Positions 47,296 to 59,409 of a DNA stretch of 64,000 nt are shown here, piece after piece. How positions within the stretch are numbered: position 1 is the first letter of the stretch; every line of letters starts with the position of its first letter. Source of the stretch: Epiperipatus broadwayi (Eukaryota > Onychophora > Udeonychophora > Euonychophora > Peripatidae); assembly GCA_028023455.1 (NCBI GenBank), contig JAQFVV010012512.1:3323935-3387934 (forward strand), written 5' to 3'. The notes beneath the pieces were generated by a model. The model was not told where the DNA came from. It searched no databases and saw only the letters and a list, made by a program, of their open reading frames with translations. A program made the translations under genes and the position numbers.

Positions 47296-47332
47296 CCTTG
47301 AAAAAGACTATATAAAATAGTTGAAACGTTGG
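47296..47332 (+). ncRNA. Stem-GAAA fold in PLE 3 end, plus copy
   Basis: ccttgaaaaagactat, loop, atagttgaaacgttgg. Same layout as 43995-44031 with one stem base changed (G-T pair instead of G-C). Confidence 0.35.
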
Positions 47333-47419
47333 ATATTTTTTCTCCATATAATAGTCATATAAAAAAACAAGTTTTAAAAAGGAGTTAGTTTGTTTTATTT
47401 CTACTTTAAATCATACAAT

Positions 47420-48345
47420 GTGATACAAATATAAAATATCTTTATATAACTGCAATAATATATATAATAATAATAATAATCATACATAAAAGCTCTTTTT
47501 GGCAAATATTAATTTTTGCCCTTTTCAGTGTGCTTGGAACTATTTTACAATTACAATCTACATTGCATACATGGCAACATCTACCTCTTTTATATTAAAT
47601 TAACTATAAACCTATTAAAACAATATAACATTTTTAAGGCAGAAAAAAAAATGGTATAAATGTAATTATATTTTCCATTCATTTATCATTAGCCAATCAT
47701 TAATGAAACTAATTGATGTTTTATACATATTCATACAATTACTTTTATTTTAATTAATACAATTCTTTCATATATCTTCCTTCTTTTAGGTTCTTTAATA
47801 TAGTTTAAAGGTTTTACATTTGTTACACAATCTATTTTATGTCTGTATTTTAAATAATAAATATATGACAGATCTATCATCTCTCCTATTAACTACATTA
47901 TTATGTTCTTTTGTTCTTTCATCTAATTATTTTCTGGTATGTCCATAGTAAACCATACTGCACTTTACACAAGTAAATTTATATACAATTCTCTTTTTAT
48001 ATTTCACATCATTTCTTATTTTATAATTACTTATTACTTTGTTAAGATTTTTATTATTTGACCATGGTATGTTAATGCTTTTATTTATAAAATTTTGATT
48101 TTTTTAATAATGTATTATAAATTTTCAGGAAGTATGAAAATTTTATTCATTTTTTTATTATTCTTACAGCTGCCACCGCTACCTCAACCACCACCACTGC
48201 TACTAGTACTATTATTATTATTTATAACAGAATTATTATTAATATTTAAATTAGGTGGTTTATAATTAAAGATTATATTTTCAATACACTTAGGGTAATA
48301 TCCATAATTAGTGTATAATTCAATAAATTGTTCCTTTAAATAATA
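47420..48345 (-). pseudogene. PLE 4 C-terminal region, minus arm
   Basis: Reverse complement of the plus arm with substitutions and small indels. On the minus strand NYKPPNLNINN and KNNKKMNKIFILPENL correspond to the blocks of the plus arm; the CNVKPLNYIKEPKRRKIYE text near 47800 lies in the nuclease tail. It has an extra piece of about 24 bp near 47445-47470 compared with the plus arm. Confidence 0.6.
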
Positions 48346-48349
48346 GATT

Positions 48350-49180
48350 TTTTAAAAAAGCTACTTTACAAAAGGAACAATGTATTGAATTATACACTAA
48401 TTATGAATATAACTCTAAGAGTATAAAAAATATAATTTTTAACTATAAACTACCTAATTTAAATATTAATAATTGTATTATAAATAATAATAGCAGCTTT
48501 AAAAATAAAAACTGGATAAAACTTTCATACTTTCCTAAAATTTATCATGTATTACTAAAAAATAAAAATTATATAGATAAAAGCATTAACATAGGATATT
48601 CAAATACTAAAAATCTTGACAAATTAATAGATAATTATAAAATAAGAGATGATGTAAAATATAAAAAGGAAATTGTATACAAAATTACTTGTGAAAATTG
48701 TAATATGGTTTACCATGGACATACCAGGAAATAATTAATTAAAAGAAAGAGCAAAAGAACATAATGCAATTAATAGAAGAGATGATTTATTATTTAAAAT
48801 ACAGTCATAAATCTTTAAACTATATTAAAGAACTTGATAGAAGATATATGAAACCAATTACATTAATTACAATAAAAATAATTGTATGAATATACATAAA
48901 ACAACAATAAATTTAACTAATAATTGGTTAATGGTAATTGAATGGAAAATTATATAATATACATTTATACAGATTCTTTTCTTTTCTCCTTTAAAATATT
49001 GTATTGTTTTAATAGGTTATAATTAATTTTATATAAAAGAGATGGATGTCGCCATGTATGCAATATAGATCATAATTATAAAATAGTTCAAGCACACTGA
49101 AAAAGGCAAAAATTGATATTTGATAAAAAGAGCTTTTATGTATATGATTATTATTATTATTATGTTATATTTTATATCAC
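48350..49180 (+). pseudogene. PLE 4 C-terminal region, plus arm
   Basis: The plus strand reads FNYKLPNLNINN, then WIKLSYFPKIYHVLLKNKNY, then NTKNLDKLIDNYKIRDDVKY and KITCENCNMVYHGHTRK. The last block is the Cys-x2-Cys lead-in and Y-x-G-HT core of a GIY-YIG domain. After it, stops increase. The 3' end has actgaaaaaggc near 49098. No RT core is present, so the copy is a truncated one that became the plus arm of a palindrome. Confidence 0.65.
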
Positions 49181-49204
49181 ATCGTGTGATTTATTTAAAT
49201 TTTC

Positions 49205-50640
49205 TTTTACTAATTTTATTTAGTATACACTCACTATTTTAGAAATAATCTCCACTTGATTGCTGAATAAAAAATTTTATTTACAAGAAAAAATGATTTG
49301 TTTTCCAGTTTTTTCCCCCTCATTTTTCTGTAATATAAAAGTGAACGACTAATTTTTTTGATAAATACATATTCATTAAAGTTATTTATCACAATATTTG
49401 ATTTACACTAATTATTGATAAATATTAATGGTTTTTTTATTAGGGAAAAACATTTAAATTTCTAAAAATATAGATTGTGATTTTTGTACAAAACTTAAGT
49501 TATTATAAAAATTATGGCTTCAACCAATTTTCTAAAAACTTAATATGGCCACTTTGAAAGTCAAAAGATTAACCAAGGAAGTAAATTATTATTTTGATAT
49601 AGTTTTAATTATTGCTGTATAAATTTTTTTTATTTCTATAAAAATAAATACAGTATTTTCAGGTTTAAATTAATATTAAACTTCTGCTACTTAGTTAAAA
49701 AGATTATATAAGCCATTTGCTTATAATATTATTTTATAATCACTATATAATATTATTTTATAATCACTATGATCTAAAAATCAAAATTTCTTTTTTATTA
49801 ATTTCTCATTTTTTAGAATAGTGGATAACTGAAATCACAATAATACAATTCACAACTAGTTTCCTGCATATAGATAAGTAAGAAAGTTATACTAATGAAT
49901 TAATGAAAATATGTTATAGATTTTTTTTTTCTTGTAATAAATGAGGAAATAAAATTTAGGTAAAAAAAAATTAAATAAAAAAGTTTTTATAAATATTATT
50001 CTAAGAGAGTTTACAAAAGCATATTAAATTGCATTATATTATATAAATTAATATTAATTTAAAAAAATTTTAGTGAAAAATTTGCTGAGACTAAAATTTT
50101 TAATAAAAGTAAGAAATTAACCTGTAGCCCATTGAAACTAAGTCTAAAAAAATCAACATTCACAATCCCTGCCCAAAGAGAAGATGGGGTATAGTATTAT
50201 GATCATGTGATACTTGATCTTCAATACATAGTTGATTTAAAGAATAAAAGCATAATTCAACAGAACTGATATATATATTTGAAAAAATAAGATGAACTAG
50301 ACATAATATGTACTTAAAGACATATCTTATGAAAGAAATGCTAGAAAAGTTTGTAATGAATATGAGGAGGAAAAAATAGGATAAAAAAAGAAATTAATCT
50401 TTAAAAAAAAAAAAAATAGTTAAGAGTTTTCAAAATACAGAAAAGCTTGAAAATAATGTAATTTGATATGTGGGATCTAACTTTCTTCATATAGCTACTG
50501 ATGATGATAAGAGAATTTAAATATTATATACAAATATCATTAGAAAAAATTTCAATAATTATATATTAGTGAATTATGATTTTCAAAGTTACTATAAAAA
50601 AAGGTTGAAGTGTAAAAGAAACAAAGATGACTTAATCTGT
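49205..50640. other. A+T-rich sequence, short repeats only
   Basis: A 28-bp direct repeat ending in ttttataatcactat occurs twice at about 49725-49772. No gene recognised. Confidence 0.4.
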
Positions 50641-51780
50641 AATTTAACTATCGCTAGAAAGATAAAAGTGGAATTGATGAAAATGTCATATATACAAATG
50701 ACCTTTGGAAACGTTTAAGAGAACAAGATGTGATATGTTGGACTATTTCCATCATTTATGAGTGAATGTTGAATGTATAGAAAATTTTAAACTTTATTTA
50801 AACTTTCCAAATACAAACAACTTGTTAGTAATAACAAAACAAGTTGTTTGTAAAGTTTAAAATTTTCTATACATTCAACATTCACTCATAAATGATGGAA
50901 ATAGTCCAACATATCACATCTTATAATATACCATCATTACAAACCTTCACACAAGTTTAAGAGAACAATTGCTAGATAACAAAAACTATTTAATAGATAA
51001 AGAAATAATATAAAAAAAAAAAAGATGAAGTGGATAAGTTATATCACTAATAGGATTCATGATTGTTACATGAGAGGCTCAAGATTGGATAAATTGGAAA
51101 AACATGGCAGCCAGCCTCTTGGAAAGCAAGGTGCAATTCCTCATTAACAAAATGAGATGCAAAAATGTTTCTTACAGGGAAGAAAAAAAATTAAGTCTAT
51201 AATATTACATGTACATGAAGAGAGTTTAAAAATTCTTGGAAATTTTAAGCTTAAATGTCTGAAAATATATAAAGGTTACAAGTTTATAGACAATAAACAA
51301 TTGGAAGTGGAATTATTGAGACTTTTTATATGTTAGTTTGATAATATCTTAAACGGAGATTTAGAGAAATCTTTTGATTTAGCTACATAAGTAACCAAAT
51401 CTATCTAATGTTGCTGAATTTTTATCATGTGATCAAATAAAAAATGCTTTTTTATAAAGACATCAATGTTTGGATTACAAAAAAATAACAAATGGCAAAT
51501 ACTAGTACATTCACAGATTGAATCAATTTAAGTAATTATCACAATTTTTTTTAAAAAAAATTTGCCGTTTTATTCGGAATACCCAATTCCTATCAAAGTT
51601 TTTTAGAAGATTCTTTATATTGCCATAGGCCATATAAAATCTATCAATAATATACTATATGCAATTTTTTATCAAATAACTAATAATTTGAATCCTATTT
51701 CTATTAGGCCAAAAAGTTTGATCAAGTATATCTTCCCTCCACAACCAGATGATCTTAAATTAAAAGTTTAATCCTGAATG
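50560..51780 (+). pseudogene. Unrecognised decayed coding sequence split by a hairpin
   Basis: Readable fragments on the plus strand include DDLICNLTIARKI near 50620, DLWKRLREQ just before the hairpin insertion and LREQLLDNKNYLIDKEII just after it, then SRLDKLEKHGSQPLGKQGAI near 51080 and IILHVHEESLKILGN near 51200. The text LREQ is repeated because it lies in the 14-bp duplication. Frames shift often. I do not recognise the family. The fragments suggest an old mobile-element or host pseudogene, and no function is proposed. Confidence 0.3.
50713..50968. mobile_element. Minimal palindromic insertion with 14-bp TSD
   Basis: Arms 50727-50803 and 50837-50921 (starting gatgtgatatgttggacta and its complement) meet across a short loop. 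Perfect direct repeats gtttaagagaacaa occur at 50713-50726 and 50955-50968. A tail of 33 bp (50922-50954) lies on the right only and contains ccatcatt, complementary to aatgatgg in the arm. The arm start (atgttgga) resembles the sequence after GAAA in the PLE 3 end. No coding capacity. Confidence 0.78.
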
Positions 51781-51789
51781 ATGTTTTGT

Positions 51790-54700
51790 AAGCAATGATT
51801 AATAAACCTACTGTAGCATCTTCTAAAAAGAATAGTGCTGCTTATTTTTTCCTCAATGAATTTGTACAACCATTGCTTCTAACTATGTCTTTTGTCTCTG
51901 TATCTTTATTATTAATATGTAAAACTATAGTATTTTTATTGCTTTATATTTCATCGATTCTACTGCTACTTCCCCATGGCTAATAGTTTTCTAATTTAAA
52001 ATCTGATTTTTTTTATTCTAATATTGGATTTTCATCTATAAATAAACATTTCTTTTCAATTTTCATTCACATATTTTACAAAATATTCCAAGACATTATA
52101 CAAATTCTTAATTTTAGATTCTCTTTTATAAGTTTTTAAACTTACTCTAATCTAATTCTTTTTCTCCATTACTCATTTTTTTCTTCCACTAATACTTTTT
52201 TGCACCTTCAATAATAATCTCCTGATATATAAGTTATTAAGCACGACTAAATGAAAAAATTAATAATTAAAACTGTTGTTTTATTAAGATTTGAAGTTCA
52301 AACAAAATTTTATATAACCTGCATAAAACATTCAATATTACTCTCAGCAATATTTAATGCTTCTTATAAATCAATAAGCTTTCTCAGCAGTAGCAGATAT
52401 GTGACCTAAGAGTTATAGATATAATAGCCCTACCATATAGCACCATTCAGTGATTATTCAAATATACAACAGATGACTGATATAGAATTAAGAAAACATT
52501 TCTTGAAACATGTTAAGCATAAGCTTAGAAAGTCATGGAATGTTTTATTCATCAAATTATGATTTGAATTATTTCCCTTTCATTATCAAACTTCTAAATT
52601 TTAAATTTGTTTTAAAGGCTGCATTAAATAAAGAATACGGCTTTATTTCTCAATAAATTATTCAATATTTTAATCTACATAGACTGTATATAAATACACA
52701 GTGCAATTTCAAAAGATATAGTATCATAATACATCACTTCTCTTTTTTGCATTTTTATAGCTATTTTATTTATACCATGTTTCAACTGAATCTACAGTCT
52801 TTATCTATCTGATATCTGTCCAATCTATTTTATTTTTATCTTATATTATTCCTTCTATATTGAATATTTTTCATATCCTTCATGAGTCAAATGAAAAACT
52901 CAATGATGTAAAGCGGTTATTTCTGACAAAATTTATATATAACAATAAAAATTGTAATAATAAAAGCACATATTCATATAAAGATAAAAAATATAATACA
53001 AACTCAATCATAACAATAATGAAAATACTATATGCAAAAATATTTTCTTACTCAATGGAGATGAAAGCCAGTTCGATAAATATTATAATATAGTTATTAG
53101 TAGTTGTTCAATTTTGTTTTGATTGATTATTTATTTGTATATTTTATTTTTTTATAAATTGATTAAAAAACTATAAAACAATGGAAATATACAAAAGTTA
53201 TGTTTACATAAGTTAAAAATTTAATTACAAACTATAATAACAATTTAACTATAAACTACAATAGCAATTAGATCTGCTGTTTTTGTCTGCAGGAAGTCTC
53301 TCAATCTGGTTTGTAATTTGACACTTATGCAAATATGAGATTCCAGCTGCCATATGTCATTTGACTTATTAATGGATTTAAAATATAATTCAATGGGAAA
53401 AAGATTTGTTAATAAATGTAAAATGAACTCAAAATAATTAAAGTAGATGGCACTATTTTTCCATTATTAAAAACAGTTCAGAAAAAGATGCCCAATGTTC
53501 AATATAATTTTATTTGTATATTTGAAACTTTTTTTTCAATTTCTTTCTGCATTTCTTTGAATTTATTATTCCAAATTAAAGAATTTTTTAAAAACAATTC
53601 AATTTTCCAGGTTATCAATTCTCAAAAAATAAAAATAGCACATTATTAATTAAATATTAATTGATAAAATATGAATCCTTTGAAATAGTTTATTTTATTC
53701 TAAGTATATATATATTACTTTTTCTGGAAAATTATTAATGAATCATTCCAAATGTATTCACAACTCACAAGCTGGAGAGTAGATTAAATGGCTCTCCATT
53801 GAAGGCAACATGTTCAGATAAAACTAGGAATAAAATAAAATTGCATTGCAAAAAAAAACAAAAACAAATATATTAAATTGAGCAATAAAGATTATATATA
53901 GTAAAGATATTAAATCATATATAATACGGTAATACTTTTTATTTCATTGTCAACAAGAATTATATTAATTACAATTTACAAATGCATTTCCAAAATTTAT
54001 AAAATACTAAAATGAATAAGCTTAATGATAAAATTCTTTTTTATTTCAAAACATGAGTGTGTGCATATTTATATAAGAAAAAAAATCATACTTATGATCT
54101 GCATTAAAAGTCCAGGTCAAACAAACATCAAAATTTTCTACAAGTATAAGAACTTTTCTTTTACACGGTTAGCCCAATCTACATATTAATTAATAATTGA
54201 ATATCCAATTGAAAACAACCCAAATCCTAACCACCCAATAAATGATACACCTAATGAACAACAGCGTCTTCACTGTTTGAAAGGCCTTGCCATGCAGTTG
54301 GCTATTTAAAGATTATTTCCCTTATCTATTTACATACTTTCGTATAAATTGTTTTAATTAACTTACAATGCTTGAATTTTTTTTATAATTCAATAGCAGT
54401 AAAATAAATATCTATAAAAGATTATTTTATAACAAACCTAATTTTAAAATTAACACTTTGTTATATATATAAACATAAAAACAAAAACAAAAAAATACTG
54501 CAAATGATTCGGAAAATTTTATAAAAAGATATTAAGCAATATATAATCAATGTTTCTCTAATGTAATTATAAATTAGTTTTGGCTTTATAATATTACATT
54601 ATGTTGTAAAAAAAAAAAAAAATTAAAACTATATTATCAAAAACTAGTTATGAATATTATGAAATAATATTCAAACAGATCATTTTAATATTAAATATCT

Positions 54701-55240
54701 CTAAGACCCATATGTGGTGTAAGAGGGATAAAATCAAGAGCAGAATTTTTTTTAATTGATACCAGTTCAGAAAAGGAGGGAGGTTTGATTTCTACCTGCT
54801 AAACTGAACAGATTAGTTGTGCTCAATCTGCAATTTAGATGTTTAAACATCACATGATCTTCCAAAGCAAGTGACTAATCTGAATATGTTAGAATCCATA
54901 TTTGTGCAGATTTATATATGCAGAGGAGGAATGAACTATGTGATATCTAACTGTGACTTCAATTATATGGTATCCCAAAACAAATGTAAAAAAATATATA
55001 TATAAATAAATAAATAATAAAAACAATGAAATTTGCTAATATTTTAAATTTTACGAATCTTGTTACAGTGGCTGCCACTTTTTCCTCACTAAATATCATG
55101 TTTTCAAATGTAAATTTATGCGATCACATTTTGCTGCAATTTAAAATTATTACAAATATGTGAATTGATTTTTTTCCTAGCGATTTTTTTCTTCAAAAAG
55201 TTTTATTCCGTATAGCATATTTTAAATAAAAGATTGTATT
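51790..55240. other. A+T-rich sequence, no gene recognised
   Basis: Open frames at 51795 and 52860 are compositional. No exon, SINE or transposon part could be supported; 54240-54300 has slightly higher G+C without a pattern. Confidence 0.35.
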
Positions 55241-55250
55241 TTTTAGAATC

Positions 55251-55935
55251 ATGAGTGATAATTCAAAAAAACATCATAAAATACTTTAATCAAAGAAGAA
55301 AATGAAAATTATTTGCTTTAGTAAAAAAAGAAAGTTTTATTCAGGAGTGGGTCATATACATTAAAAAAAATGGATCTTCTATTAGAGAAATAATAAAGAA
55401 GGAAAATAATAAAGATGGAAAAGCAGAGTCATTCTACTGTTCCTTGTAAGCAAAATAAGGAACAATTTTTTGGTCAAAACTAAACAAGACTTAAGTCTAC
55501 GGCTGAACAACATGAATCATAAGAACATTCCTATTGATGGTTTTGCATTGCTTCAGAAAGCATTAAGTCTTCACCAAAAATTTAGTCAAAAAACTGCAAC
55601 ATGCAATGACAAACAATTCACTGCAAGTAAAGTTATGGCTGCATAGACTCTAAAAAATACAATTAAAGAGAAATGATCCCATGATGGAAAGCAGTATTAT
55701 TCTTGCATGAAAAATCACTGAAATATTAAATTTGTTGCAAGATGAGTTTAATGACTTAAAAAGGAAAAGAAAACAAGTTCCCATCACAAAGTTTTTTTAA
55801 AAAATGTCAAAACAATATGGTGGTTCATCAACTTCTCATTATACAGTTGTGTGTGCTCCAGAAAGTTCAAAATCTTTCAATCAACAGTTTCAGAAGATTA
55901 CTAATCCAACCCTGCCATTGTCCATTTTATAAAAC
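55251..55935 (+). pseudogene. Tigger/jerky-like transposase, internally deleted
   Basis: The N-terminus MSDNSKKHHKIL matches the lysine-rich start before the CENP-B helix-turn-helix of this family. After frameshifts, NHKNIPIDGFALLQKALSLH then QKFSQKTATCNDKQFTASK is the second DNA-binding half (normally IP.....IQ.KAL.L.......F.AS.GW). The text then drops to a C-terminal LKRKRKQVPITKFFKKMSKQ block, without the DDE catalytic domain. So a large central deletion occurred, besides stops. Separate from the 36-kb Tigger, which keeps only a C-terminal part. Ends not identified. Confidence 0.6.
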
Positions 55936-55979
55936 AAAAAGCAAGTTTTATTACAATATTATTTTTTAATGAATTTATT

Positions 55980-56580
55980 GAACACACACACACATAATTA
56001 TGTAAATATATAATGTAAATGTGCTTTATCAATTTATTATTAATAACTACGTTACTATATTATTTTTTTAAAATCATGTCTGTAATTTTAATTTATATAT
56101 AAACATGATATACTCAAAGCATTTATTTTATATGCATATTAAAATATACTGTATTGTGCAATTATAGTACAGTAAATAATATGCATTCTATTCTAATCAT
56201 TGTTTATTAACAAAAGGTTAGCTATTATATGCTATTTTCGTTGTATATGGTAGGAGCTCAAGTAAAATATAACATAGTTCACAGTCCATTGTACTGTAAA
56301 TGAAATTGTATATATATATATTCTCTTTTAATGTGTTATTACAAAATGATTTGTAGTTTGTTTTTTTTCTTCTGGATATCCCATATGAGCAAATGCAGAT
56401 TTGCTTTTAAACATTTTGAATCTATCAAAAGTCTTAAACACATAAGTGGATTTGGGGTATATCAAATAAAAATTTTAAATAAAATATTTATGCATCAGAG
56501 AATTTGTAATATTTTAAATACAAGTATACTTTATATACATGGAGTCTAGATGTATTATATGGAATTGGAACACAGCCTTT
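55980..56580. other. A+T-rich sequence, no feature seen
   Basis: Short (AC)n at 55982-55993. The open frame at 56331-56549 has no support. Confidence 0.4.
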
Positions 56581-56589
56581 CAAATTCCC

Positions 56590-56720
56590 TTCAGCATGAA
56601 ATACATATATTGGAGATCATTTATCTTTTTCACATGTGTGTGGTCAGGTGTATGGTTGTATGAGATAGAGTAGATGGCTGAAGGGAGTTTAAGTCTGCGT
56701 TCAAATCCTCTATATTGCAT
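56590..56720 (+). repeat. Solo arm of the 19.2-kb hairpin family
   Basis: atatattggagatcatttat, then ctttttcacatgtgtgtggt, then tatgagatagagtagatggc and gtctgcgttcaaatcctcta, in the same order as the right arm at 19370-19489. No inverted partner nearby. Confidence 0.65.
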
Positions 56721-57239
56721 CAGAGAATTGTATATTCATAAAAATAAATTTAAAAAATCAATCTTGTATCACAACTCATAGCGGAAGATTTGATTCCGGA
56801 TACCATTATATGGTATCCTATAAATTTACATTTTTAAAATTGAAAATCTCCAATCTTAAACTGTTAATAAATAATGAGCATATATATGAGAAAATATCAT
56901 CCAATTTATTAAGGAACTCATTATTTATTCTCAGGCATAAAAAATTAACTTTATTAAGATTATAAATAATTGTTATAAACTAAAATTTAGATAAAGTTAA
57001 AACCATTCAGATGGATTCTTTGACAGACAACATATTCTCAGTCTGAAATTCATAACTTATTTAGAAATTTAAAAATATTCCATGACATTTATATTAAAAA
57101 TAATATAATTTCATATTTGTGATGACATTTAATCAACGCCTTCTTATAAAAACAAAGAAACATTTTTTTTCGATTTATTTCTTATAAGAATTTAATAATA
57201 TTGGCATCTTGCTCAAGGCAGAATAAACAAAAAATATTA

Positions 57240-59023
57240 TCAAAAATGCAACTGTATAATATTATTAGTGAAGAGGATTGAGCTTGATATGATGACCACT
57301 AATTTATCAAAATTTGGTGCTGTTTTTGTTATCAGCAGTCTTAAGTCGTTGCTTTGCACTATTGACAATCTGCTTCTTTTTTTTTTTGTCAATAGATTGG
57401 TAACAATGCTAAATCCCCTTTCAGTTAAATATAATAATGGCAATGCAATGAAAAATTTTTTTGCTATAGCCCATAAAGCTGGATATAATATTGGAATTTT
57501 GTTTGGAGCCCAAATTCTCGAAACCTATTTTTTAATTTCCAATTTTAGCTCTTCTTTTGATAATAATTCTATCAACTCCTCCTTCAGCGATAATTCTGCT
57601 ACAAGTTGATTTGAGGAAGGTTCTAGAATCTAATCTGGAATAACTGTATTAAGGATGTTTTGAAATTGATTCATGAAATTTACTTTTAAGTGCTTCCAAA
57701 TGCTGGCTGTATATCACAATGTTATCATCAATTGTTGCCATTGAGGCAAGATTTGGAAACTGGTAAAATTTCTCTCTGGCCTACATTTTGTTTGTACATG
57801 GCAAATTTTGATATGAATAGTCACCTTCGCTTTGATGAAATTTACATGATCTACTTGCAGCAGTAGATTTGTTTCATTAAATTTATTAAACAAATCTGTC
57901 AAATAAGCTATGTCATTCTTAAACATGGATTAAATTCCTTCTTAATGAATCATCTCTGTTTTCAAAAAAACTCTAAAACTAAGTCAACAGCTCAAAAACT
58001 CGTTTTAGACAGGTATCCTTGGATAACCAACAAACTTCTATGTGCAATAATAAACAACTGAAATTATCATTTTCGTCACAAAACTTTCCAAACAATCCAT
58101 TGAGAATATTGTTTCTTAAAGAGCAACGAAGGCAATCGCTTAAGTTTTTTGCCACCACAAGTTATCAGTGAATCACACAATATACAGTGACTTAAATAAT
58201 ATTATTCAGAAAATAAATATTTAGTATTGCCTTTTTCAAATATGAAATAAATCCATGATAGCATCCAACCATCGCCGGAGCACTATCACTAGTAACAGAC
58301 AATATATTTTTCAAAGGAATACCTTTTTCTGTAAAATAAGAGTTCCAATATGTCAAATATAGACTTTCTTTTTGTGTCCGTTTCTGTCTTACAAATAATA
58401 ATTCTTGGCAATTTTTTCCAGCTTTTATGAAGCAAACAAATGCTAGAAGTCTCATTGTTTGATAAAATTAACTTGTCGAGTTGCAAAGCAAACTCAGTAG
58501 TCTTCAAGAACTCATTTGCCGAACTCTCCTTATCCTGGGCCATTTCATCAATTAATCTCTGCACTGTATTATTGTTCATTGGGATTTTTTTAATATCAGA
58601 CACTGGTTTCTACAATGTGCAGAATCTCACAGCTGGTAGTATCATTTTTTCACCAATAGTGTACAATTTCCTCGATTTAGCAATAAGCAATGAAATATTG
58701 TAAGAGGCACATAATCCATCACTGCCTTGTTTCGCTGCCATTGAAAACATATCAGGCAAAATTGGACATCTTGAATGTTGATCTATGAGCATTTGAAAGT
58801 AGGATAAATTTTTATTTTTTCTGTCATGATGGATTTTAGTCAAATGCTCTTCTAATTGTGATGATTTCATGTCTTTATTGGAGAAAACTTTCTGGCAAAT
58901 CAGGCACATTGGTAGTGCCTTGTTTGTATGTGACTGAATAAAACCATACTTCAAATAGTCAACATAGTACTGTCTACATTTTTTCTTTGAATTTGACATG
59001 ATTCTATCTGGAAAATAAAACAA
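57240..59023 (-). pseudogene. hAT transposase (ZBED5-like), nearly full length but broken
   Basis: Minus strand. The N-terminus (58610-59023, 137 residues) holds a BED-type zinc finger: Cys40, Cys43, His60, His65 (CLICQKVFSNKDM...HLTKIH). Next (58289-58603) is MSDIKKIPMNNNTVQRLIDE and the start of the RNase H-like core. SVTSDSAPAMVGCYHGF (58192-58320 frame) matches the C-TD-GAP-AM block with a catalytic Asp. Further fragments lie at 57714-57926. The C-terminal dimerisation block FFIALPLLYLTERGFSIVTN, then LLTKKKRSRLSIVQSNDLRL, is at 57300-57480. At least four frame breaks make it inactive. The closest known group is the ZBED5/FAM200-type hAT proteins. Terminal inverted repeats are not convincing. 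Confidence 0.85.
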
Positions 59024-59189
59024 ATAAGGTGATTAATTTCATTATATTTAGTATAACATGGTTTACGTTACATAAATATCTCCTACTAATAAAAAACTTA
59101 AAAGACCATACCTACATGAGATACTCATAGGTGACAAATAGAAAATCAATCAATATTTAATACAAAAAGTAAAATAACCATTATTAATT

Positions 59190-59405
59190 AGGATTCTAAA
59201 ATCGAATCCAGACCTCTGACAAAGTAAAACTCAATTGTTAATTTAGATTCGTACAAACATTTAAAGTGAACTCTATGAGGTGTTTTATAGCTAAATTAAA
59301 TTGAAACAAACATAAATATTAGTTTTGGCCGAGAATCAAACTCAAGCCACTTGGTAACTGTCATACTTAGTATCCACCTCATCTCTTTGCCTGACTAACA
59401 CAGTC
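59190..59405 (-). mobile_element. Two decayed tRNA-derived SINE heads
   Basis: Minus strand: a B-box-like ctggattcgatttt at about 59196-59212, and a second head with gagtttgattctc at 59331-59343 preceded by ttagtcaggcaaagag. Both are degraded. Confidence 0.35.
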
Positions 59406-59409
59406 ACAT

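Larger units (their letters stand above)
43852..47419 (-). mobile_element. PLE 3 with inverted ends and 13-bp TSD
   Basis: Direct repeats taaatcatacaat at 43852-43864 and 47407-47419. The minus-strand 3' end (43922-44265) reappears in plus orientation at 47222-47405: both hold gttgaaacgttgg or a close form and a downstream tatggagaaaaaata or its complement. A tail of about 55 bp (43865-43921) lies on the left only. Coding remains are the RT end (46771-46985, minus), the C-terminal region (44266-44936, minus), and an inverted, deleted second copy of the C-terminal region (46985-47225, plus). A separate element (44938-46754) splits the minus-strand coding part. Confidence 0.75.
43845..49200. 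mobile_element. PLE 4, outermost element of a nest
   Basis: Its inverted arms meet near 48347: the minus-oriented arm 47420-48340 and the plus-oriented arm 48350-49180 are reverse complements, both carrying a PLE C-terminal region. The far end atcgtgtgatttatttaaat (49181-49200) matches, as reverse complement, atttaaataaatcatacaat at 43845-43864 (18 of 20). That block lies on the other side of PLE 3, so I infer that PLE 3 landed in the left end of PLE 4. A target duplication for PLE 4 was not resolved; cttttac occurs just outside both ends. Confidence 0.6.

Noticed and set aside
57268-57609. 113-residue plus-strand frame
   Set aside because: Antisense to the hAT C-terminal dimerisation block, which explains the open frame.
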